The position numbers and the translations under genes were made by a program. Under the pieces are notes generated by a model. The model worked only from the letters and a program-made list of their open reading frames with translations, searched no databases and was not told the origin of the DNA. A DNA stretch of 64,000 nt, taken from NCBI RefSeq assembly GCF_014171475.1, contig NZ_CP048817.1, forward strand, positions 2,728,001 through 2,792,000, written 5' to 3'. The stretch is from Sphingomonas sp. So64.6b (GTDB lineage: Bacteria > Pseudomonadota > Alphaproteobacteria > Sphingomonadales > Sphingomonadaceae). This document shows, one piece after another, positions 59,091 to 64,000 of the stretch (within the stretch, counting starts at the first letter, position 1; every line of letters begins with the position of its first letter).

Positions 59091-59110
59091 GTTGATTGAG
59101 GGCGGCACCG

Positions 59111-61060
59111 ATGGATTTCAGAGACGGCCAGGAAGCGAGCGTAAACATGGCAACCGACGCGATCGAAGCGATGATGGACACCAGCACGGCATCCGCCCCT
59201 GACGACAAGGGTAAGGGCACGGCAGCGCGCAAGCTCGACGCGCGCGGCGATTCGAAGGAAGTGAAGGCGCAGCTTTACCCGGTCGAGGTCGATCATTCGC
59301 GCGACGCGCTGCTCACCGATTTCGGCAAGGACACGCTGACCGACCGTTATCTGCTGCCGGGCGAGCGCTATCAGGATCTCTTCGTGCGCGTTGCGTCGGC
59401 CTATGCCGATGATGCCGCGCATGCGCAGCGCCTCTATGATGCGATCTCGCAGCTCTGGTTCATGCCCGCGACGCCCGTGCTGTCGAACGGCGGCACCGGC
59501 CGTGGCTTGCCGATCAGCTGTTATCTCAATTCCGTGCCCGACAGCCTCAACGGCATCGTCGACACCTGGAACGAGAATGTCTGGCTCGCCTCGCGTGGCG
59601 GCGGCATTGGCACCTATTGGGGCAATGTGCGCGGCATCGGTGAGCCGGTCGGCCTGAACGGCAAGACCAGCGGCATCATCCCGTTCGTGCGCGTGATGGA
59701 TTCGCTGACGCTCGCGATCAGCCAGGGCTCGCTGCGCCGTGGTTCGGCCGCCTGCTATCTCGACGTCAGCCATCCCGAGATCGAGGAATTCCTCGAAATC
59801 CGCAAACCATCGGGCGATTTCAACCGCAAGGCGCTCAACCTGCACCACGGCGTGCTGATCACCGACGAATTCATGGAATGCGTCCGTGACGGCAAGGAAT
59901 GGACGCTGCGCAGCCCGAAGGATCAGTCGGAGCGCGGCAAGGTCGATGCGCGCTCGCTTTTCCAGAAGCTGGTCGAGACTCGCCTCGCCACCGGTGAGCC
60001 GTACATCGTCTTCGCCGACCATGTGAACAAGGCGATGCCCAAGCATCACCGCGACCTCGGGCTCAAGGTCTCGACCTCCAACCTTTGTTCCGAAATCACC
60101 CTGCCGACCGGCAAGGACCATCTCGGCAACGAACGCACCGCGGTGTGCTGCCTGTCCTCGCTTAATCTCGAAACCTGGGATCAGTGGAAGGACGAAAAGG
60201 GCTTTATCGAGGACGTCATGCGTTTCCTCGACAATGTGCTGCAGGATTATATCGACCGCGCCGAACCCGGCATGGAGCGCGCCGCTTACTCCGCGATGCG
60301 CGAACGCTCGGTCGGCCTCGGCGTGATGGGCTTTCACAGCTTCCTCCAGGCGCGCGGCCTCGCGTTCGAAGGCGCGATGGCCAAGTCGTGGAACCTGAAG
60401 ATGTTCAAGCACATCAAGGCGCAGGTCGATGAAGCGTCGATGCAGCTCGCGGTCGAACGCGGCCCCTGCCCCGATGCTGCCGACATGGGCGCGATGGAGC
60501 GGTTCAGCTGCAAGATGGCGATCGCGCCGACCGCGTCGATCAGCATCATCTGCGGCGGCACCAGCGCGTGCATCGAACCGATCCCGGCCAATATCTACAC
60601 GCATAAGACGCTGTCGGGCAGCTTCTCGATCAAGAACCCCTATCTCGAAAAACTGCTCGCCGAGAAATCCAAGGCCAGCGACGCGGTGTGGAACTCGATC
60701 CTCGAACAGGGCGGCAGCGTTCAGCATCTCGACTTCCTGACTCAGGAGGAAAAGGACTGCTTCAAGACCAGCTTCGAGATCGACCAGCGCTGGCTGATCG
60801 AACTCGCCGCCGATCGCACGCCCTATATCGACCAGTCGCAGTCTCTGAACCTGTTCATCCCGGCCGATGTCGAGAAATGGGACTTGCTCATGCTCCACTT
60901 CCGCGCTTGGGAACTGGGCATCAAGTCGCTCTATTACCTCCGCTCGAAGAGCATCCAGCGCGCCGGTTTCGCCGGCGGGGTGGAAGCCGACAACACGATC
61001 GACCTGCGCCAGATCGAGGTCGAATCGAAGGATTATGACGAGTGTTTGGCGTGCCAGTGA
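59111..61060 (+). CDS. nrdA: Class Ia ribonucleotide reductase, large subunit
   Basis: The 649-residue catalytic subunit makes dNDPs. Active-site residues are seen: Cys137 in SCYLNSVPDS, the radical Cys326 in SNLCSEI (with Asn324 and Glu328), the CCLSSLNLETW segment, the radical-transfer Tyr pair in SLYYLRSKS, and the C-terminal thiol pair DECLACQ. At about 650 residues, against about 760 in E. coli, it has no N-terminal ATP-cone. I use ATG 59111 (GAGGGCGG upstream); ATG 59147 is possible. nrdB lies 2.3 kb downstream. Confidence 0.95.
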   Translation: MDFRDGQEASVNMATDAIEAMMDTSTASAPDDKGKGTAARKLDARGDSKEVKAQLYPVEVDHSRDALLTDFGKDTLTDRYLLPGERYQDLFVRVASAYADDAAHAQRLYDAISQLWFMPATPVLSNGGTGRGLPISCYLNSVPDSLNGIVDTWNENVWLASRGGGIGTYWGNVRGIGEPVGLNGKTSGIIPFVRVMDSLTLAISQGSLRRGSAACYLDVSHPEIEEFLEIRKPSGDFNRKALNLHHGVLITDEFMECVRDGKEWTLRSPKDQSERGKVDARSLFQKLVETRLATGEPYIVFADHVNKAMPKHHRDLGLKVSTSNLCSEITLPTGKDHLGNERTAVCCLSSLNLETWDQWKDEKGFIEDVMRFLDNVLQDYIDRAEPGMERAAYSAMRERSVGLGVMGFHSFLQARGLAFEGAMAKSWNLKMFKHIKAQVDEASMQLAVERGPCPDAADMGAMERFSCKMAIAPTASISIICGGTSACIEPIPANIYTHKTLSGSFSIKNPYLEKLLAEKSKASDAVWNSILEQGGSVQHLDFLTQEEKDCFKTSFEIDQRWLIELAADRTPYIDQSQSLNLFIPADVEKWDLLMLHFRAWELGIKSLYYLRSKSIQRAGFAGGVEADNTIDLRQIEVESKDYDECLACQ

Positions 61061-61076
61061 GGTGGTACTTCTAAGT

Positions 61077-61214
61077 CACCCTCACCCTTCCGTCGCTTCG
61101 CTCCTCCCTCCCTCTCCCACAAGGGGAGAGGGAACAGAAAGCGCGACTCCCCTAAACTCTTCTCCCCTTGTGGGAGAAGAAGGGGCCCGCGCGAAGCGTG
61201 GGAAGATGAGGGGG
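61077..61214. repeat. Inverted pair of palindromic repeats before the DUF559 gene
   Basis: Copy A (61077-61132, plus orientation) and copy B (61157-61214, opposite orientation) share the CTCCCACAAGGGGAG palindromic core and the CCCTCA end. Copy B overlaps the start of the DUF559 frame. Confidence 0.8.
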
Positions 61215-61634
61215 AATGACGCCGGCCTGACCAAACGCCAGCTGCTCCCGGCCAACACCACCGCCCGAGCCCCCGACCTCCGCCGCAACGCCACCGAAAC
61301 CGAGAAGCGTTTGCTGAGAGGCCTGCGCGAAACATTCCCGGCAGCGAAATTCCGCTTCCAGGTTCCAATGGGACGTTTCTTCGTGGATTTCTGCTCGCAC
61401 AGCGCAAAACTGATCATCGAAGCCGATGGCGGCCAGCACGCGATCGATGCGGAGAATGACGCGCGCCGCACCCGCTTTCTGGAAGGCGAAGGCTACCGGG
61501 TCATGCGCTTCTGGAACAACGACGTTCTGGAAAATCTAGACGGTGTAATAACAACGATCGCCGCAAATCTCCCTTCTCCCCTTGTGGGAGAAGGTGGCGC
61601 GAAGCGCCGGATGAGGGGGAGTGATAGCGAATGA
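61206..61634 (+). CDS. DUF559 (Vsr-like) endonuclease domain protein
   Basis: The 142-residue protein has the DUF559 domain, related to very-short-patch-repair nucleases: TETEKRLLRGLRE, then FRFQVPMGRFFVDFCS with the catalytic-type Asp, and IIEADGGQHA with Glu and Asp and a conserved His. No signal peptide. Both ends of the frame run into palindromic repeats, so the last 20 or so residues (PSPLVGEGGAKRRMRG) are repeat-encoded. Start ATG 61206 is inside the repeat; the true start may be later. Confidence 0.7.
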   Translation: MRGNDAGLTKRQLLPANTTARAPDLRRNATETEKRLLRGLRETFPAAKFRFQVPMGRFFVDFCSHSAKLIIEADGGQHAIDAENDARRTRFLEGEGYRVMRFWNNDVLENLDGVITTIAANLPSPLVGEGGAKRRMRGSDSE

Positions 61635-61702
61635 CGCCAACCAAGTCCCCCTCACCCTTCCGCCGCTTCGCGGCTCCCTCCCTCTCCCACAAGGGGAGAG
61701 GG
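61570..61702. repeat. Inverted pair of palindromic repeats after the DUF559 gene
   Basis: Copy C (61570-61620, orientation of B) and copy D (61646-61702, orientation of A). Copy C forms the 3' end of the DUF559 coding frame. Copies A-D share the core and make a near-symmetric frame around the nuclease gene. Confidence 0.8.
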
Positions 61703-61711
61703 AAAGTGAGT

Positions 61712-61954
61712 TCAAGCCTCTTCTTCGAAACCCACCGCGACATCGGCGTTAGCCGAAAGCCGAACCGTGTCACCCTCGACATCGGCGACCAGGCCGCCCG
61801 AGATATAGTGATGGTGCCCCTCATGGCTCCCCTCACCCGAATCCTTCTTGGTCAGCTTGATCCGGTCGCCATCGACATGGTCGACGGTGCCGACATGGAC
61901 GCCGTCGGCGCCGATGACTTCCATATGTTCCTTGATCGCACTCAGATCGGCCAT
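61712..61954 (-). CDS. DUF2171 protein
   Basis: The 80-residue protein is a PRC-barrel-like DUF2171 domain: HMEVIGADGVHVGTVDHVDGDRIKL, DSGEGSHEGHHHYI with a His cluster, and an acidic C-terminus. Common in sphingomonads; function unknown. It is the only minus-strand gene between nrdA and nrdB, next to repeat copy D. Confidence 0.85.
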   Translation of the reverse strand: MADLSAIKEHMEVIGADGVHVGTVDHVDGDRIKLTKKDSGEGSHEGHHHYISGGLVADVEGDTVRLSANADVAVGFEEEA

Positions 61955-62028
61955 GCTTCCAGTTCCTTCGTTACGGTTGCGGCGATTGAACGCGCGCCAA
62001 CGCGAATGGATGCACGGGAGAACCGGCC

Positions 62029-62340
62029 ATGCTGATCACTACGACACGGCTGCGCCTGGCACTCGCACTCGCGCTTATCGCGACGCTCACCGCCTGCGCA
62101 CATCAAATCCCCGCCACGGTCGCGCCAACCGCGCCCGGCTTCCTGCTCGGCCTGTGGCACGGCTTTATCTTCCCGGTCGCGTGGGTCCTGTCGCTCTTCA
62201 TGCCCGAGGTCGCGGTCTATGCCGTGCCCAATAATGGCGGCTGGTATGATTTCGGCTATTTCCTCGGCATCGTCGTGTTCGGCGTCGGCTCGCATCGCGG
62301 CTCGCGGCGGATCTATGTCGATCGGCGCCGGTCGCGATGA
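62029..62340 (+). CDS. Small lipoprotein/membrane protein
   Basis: The 103-residue product has a lipobox LTAC (Cys23) and two more hydrophobic segments (about 38-57 and 72-88), with PNNGGWYDFGYFLG between, a motif I know from a widespread small family of unknown function. GGGAGAA lies just upstream. It overlaps the next gene by 4 bases. Confidence 0.7.
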   Translation: MLITTTRLRLALALALIATLTACAHQIPATVAPTAPGFLLGLWHGFIFPVAWVLSLFMPEVAVYAVPNNGGWYDFGYFLGIVVFGVGSHRGSRRIYVDRRRSR

Positions 62341-62537
62341 CGCTGCAGATCGCCATCATGTTCGCGGTCGCTCTGGTCTTCGCGCTGGTCGGAGCCGGTC
62401 TGCTGCTCGCGCTCAGCCGTCCGGCGGGGCCAGCGAAAGTCTATGTCTTCCGCATGGTCGGGATCATGGCGGTGGCGCTGGGCGTGGTGCTGGCCATCTC
62501 AGCGAGCGCGATGTGGCAATGGAGCACGGAATCGTGA
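62337..62537 (+). CDS. Small two-helix membrane protein
   Basis: The 66-residue product has two helices (about 5-27 and 39-58) and ends in ISASAMWQWSTES. Start overlaps the upstream stop (ATGA) and its stop overlaps the next start (GTGA). Its last 42 bases recur 650 bases downstream. Confidence 0.6.
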   Translation: MTLQIAIMFAVALVFALVGAGLLLALSRPAGPAKVYVFRMVGIMAVALGVVLAISASAMWQWSTES

Positions 62538-63040
62538 TCCAAGGCACGCCCGCCTTTCTCATTGCATCCCTTGCGAACGGGCTGGCGCTCGCCGCTTTGG
62601 TCATGGCGATCGATCGGGTTATCGCGCCGAAAGTGAGCGCTCTGCGCCGCCGCTGGCTCGAACGCCGCCTGCGGCGTCGGCTCGCCCGTGGCGACGATCG
62701 ATATTTTGAGGAGTTGCGCTCGATCGAGACAGCGCTTCAGGCGCACTCCGAAAAACCGCTGGCAAGCTCCAGGTTTGAGACAGTGGAAGCCCGCCTGGTA
62801 CAGGCCATCAGCATACCGTTGTTCGGCGCGATCATACTCACCTGGTTACTACCGAAGGACGGCAGGCCCGCCTGGACCGAAGTCCTTCCTCAAACCATAT
62901 TCATCCTGATTGGGTTGCAATTGCTCTCGGGCATATCCGGCTTTGGTGAACGTCCCACGATCGCCAGCCGACTTGCCGGATTGCTTGTGATCGCGACCTT
63001 TACCGGATTCCTTCTCAACGACATTTCCAAGCTGACATGA
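62534..63040 (+). CDS. Membrane protein with coiled segment, unknown
   Basis: The 168-residue protein has helices at about 8-28, 90-108, 118-136 and 148-166 and an Arg/Glu-rich region between (about 36-85). GTG 62534 gives the same GTGA junction as the downstream copy; ATG 62519 is the alternative. No family recognised. Confidence 0.6.
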   Translation: MIQGTPAFLIASLANGLALAALVMAIDRVIAPKVSALRRRWLERRLRRRLARGDDRYFEELRSIETALQAHSEKPLASSRFETVEARLVQAISIPLFGAIILTWLLPKDGRPAWTEVLPQTIFILIGLQLLSGISGFGERPTIASRLAGLLVIATFTGFLLNDISKLT

Positions 63041-63186
63041 TGCCCGACCGCCCATCTCTTCTCGTGCCCCGCATCGCGGCATGCGCGCAGTCCAGATCGC
63101 TCGAGCGCTCCCCGGCAGCAGTCTGCTGTGCTATGGTGACCGAAATCTCGGCGAGCGCGACGCGGCAGTGGAGCACGGAATCGTGA
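63040..63186 (+). pseudogene. Remnant of a duplicated small membrane-protein gene
   Basis: A 48-codon frame starts at ATG 63040 on the previous stop (TGATG) and ends at TGA 63186. Its last 14 codons (ISASATRQWSTES) match the end of the gene at 62337-62537, 38 of 42 bases; the N-terminal part has no helix and no resemblance. I read it as the 3' relic of a duplication, though a translated short leader is possible. Confidence 0.45.
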
Positions 63187-63371
63187 CGCCACTCTGGTTC
63201 ATTGCCGCCGTGTGCGTCGTTGTGGCTTTGGTGCCCCAATTACTGACTCGCAGCGCGGGCGGAGATCGCATGTTTGGCGACGCTCCGTGGATCGACCGCG
63301 CGGTGCGCGTCGGCGCGATCGGCACATTTGGTATTTTCGTTTCCATCTATCTCATACACTCAAAAGCGTAA
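63183..63371 (+). CDS. Small two-helix membrane protein
   Basis: The 62-residue product starts at GTG 63183, overlapping the previous frame (GTGA), with helices at about 3-20 and 42-58. It is 11 bases before nrdB and likely co-transcribed. Its role near ribonucleotide reductase is unknown. Confidence 0.55.
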   Translation: MTPLWFIAAVCVVVALVPQLLTRSAGGDRMFGDAPWIDRAVRVGAIGTFGIFVSIYLIHSKA

Positions 63372-63382
63372 GGACCGGCCCC

Positions 63383-64000
63383 ATGTCCCTCACCGAAGCC
63401 CGCAAGCAGTACAAGCCCTTCGAATACCCCTGGGCGTTCGATTTCTGGAAGCGCCAGCAGCAGATCCACTGGATGCCGGAGGAAGTGCCGCTCGGTGAGG
63501 ATTGCCGCGATTGGGCACAGAAGCTCAGCGATCACGAGCGCAATCTGCTGACGCAGATTTTCCGCTTCTTCACTCAGGCCGATGTCGAGGTGCAGGATTG
63601 CTACCACGAGAAATACGGCCGCATCTTCAAGCCGACCGAGATCAAGATGATGCTCGCCGCCTTCTCCAACATGGAGACGGTGCACATCGCCGCGTACAGC
63701 CATTTGCTCGACACGATCGGCATGCCCGAAAGCGAATATGGCGCCTTCCTCGAATATTCCGAGATGAAGGACAAGCACGACTATCTGCAGGGCTTCGGCG
63801 TCGATACCGATGAGGATATCGCCAAGACGCTCGCCATGTTCGGCGGCTTCACCGAGGGGCTTCAGCTCTTCGCCAGCTTCGCCATGCTGATGAACTTCCC
63901 GCGCTTCAACAAGATGAAGGGCATGGGCCAGATCGTCACCTGGTCGATCCGCGACGAAAGCCTGCACTGCGAAGGCATCATCAAGCTGTTCCACACCTTC
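63383..64000 (+). CDS. nrdB: Class Ia ribonucleotide reductase, small subunit (3' end outside window)
   Basis: The first 206 residues are present. Metal and radical residues are visible: Asp67 (QADVEVQD), Glu98, His101 and the tyrosyl-radical Tyr105 (METVHIAAYSHLL), a Glu in TEGLQLFASFA, and RDESLH. Tyr105 present means a classical tyrosyl radical enzyme. No ATP-cone at the N-terminus. Start ATG 63383, 11 bases after the small membrane-protein gene. Confidence 0.95.
   Translation, partial: MSLTEARKQYKPFEYPWAFDFWKRQQQIHWMPEEVPLGEDCRDWAQKLSDHERNLLTQIFRFFTQADVEVQDCYHEKYGRIFKPTEIKMMLAAFSNMETVHIAAYSHLLDTIGMPESEYGAFLEYSEMKDKHDYLQGFGVDTDEDIAKTLAMFGGFTEGLQLFASFAMLMNFPRFNKMKGMGQIVTWSIRDESLHCEGIIKLFHTF

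Noticed and set aside
58861..59110. Cobalamin riboswitch or NrdR boxes in front of nrdA
   Set aside because: No GCCACTG B12 box and no full 16-base NrdR palindrome; CACAATCTGTAGGGG at 58890 matches only half of one.
58856..60898. A 680-codon minus-strand frame across the nrdA leader and nrdA
   Set aside because: Antisense of a well-supported gene; no recognisable protein features.

Overview
The window is a 64 kb piece of a high-GC chromosome from an alphaproteobacterium, most likely a sphingomonad (Sphingomonas or a close relative). This is inferred from gene content and protein style, not from a 16S gene: an F0 operon ordered I-a-c-b'-b with a separate b' subunit, O-succinylhomoserine sulfhydrylase for methionine synthesis, an hrcA-grpE pair apart from dnaK-dnaJ, a class Ia ribonucleotide reductase without ATP-cone, and GC-rich palindromic repeats. 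No tRNA, rRNA, CRISPR array, prophage or transposase gene was seen. Most of the window is core chromosome.

Positions 1-9.9 kb: end of parE, an exported class A beta-lactamase-fold protein, the minus-strand operon metZ-apaG-LysR-GNAT-small membrane protein, and a protein-mannosyltransferase-like enzyme facing a polyprenyl-phosphate sugar synthase/GtrA fusion that could supply its donor; then leuB and recO. Positions 10-17.5 kb: a GNAT/polysaccharide deacetylase pair, a large exported transglutaminase-TPR protein, uvrC and a dehydrogenase. Positions 17.5-25.2 kb: a small exported protein, the F0 operon, the ydbH-ynbE-ydbL envelope locus and radC. Positions 25.2-37.4 kb: EF-hand protein, purB, a possible 28-residue peptide, dnaK-dnaJ with a clear heat-shock (RpoH-type) promoter, a copper-chaperone-like lipoprotein, a small HEMTH protein, thrC, grpE, hrcA, two paralogous DUF6438-type lipoproteins, rph and rdgB.

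Positions 37.4-48.2 kb are more accessory: a gene-free 400 bp stretch bounded by inverted repeats, small membrane proteins, a TadE/TadG pair without the rest of a Tad locus, a free PilZ protein, a DMT permease, a GNAT, class I fumarase, and a PAS-GGDEF-EAL-PilZ cyclic-di-GMP protein. Positions 48.2-58.7 kb: small redox and regulatory genes (GST, RibD-like reductase with HxlR regulator, carboxymuconolactone decarboxylase-like protein with an SDR), a repeat-rich exported basic protein, a PhoP/PhoQ-like two-component pair, aldo/keto reductase with a LysR regulator, a haloacid dehalogenase and a HisKA_2 sensor kinase.

Positions 58.7-64 kb hold the most unusual material. nrdA is preceded by a 420 bp non-coding region with a long-range 17 bp RNA stem and a terminator-like hairpin with a T6 tract just upstream of its ribosome binding site. 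nrdA and nrdB are separated by 2.3 kb carrying a Vsr-like DUF559 nuclease gene framed by four copies of a palindromic repeat, a DUF2171 gene on the other strand, and overlapping small membrane-protein genes with traces of an internal duplication.
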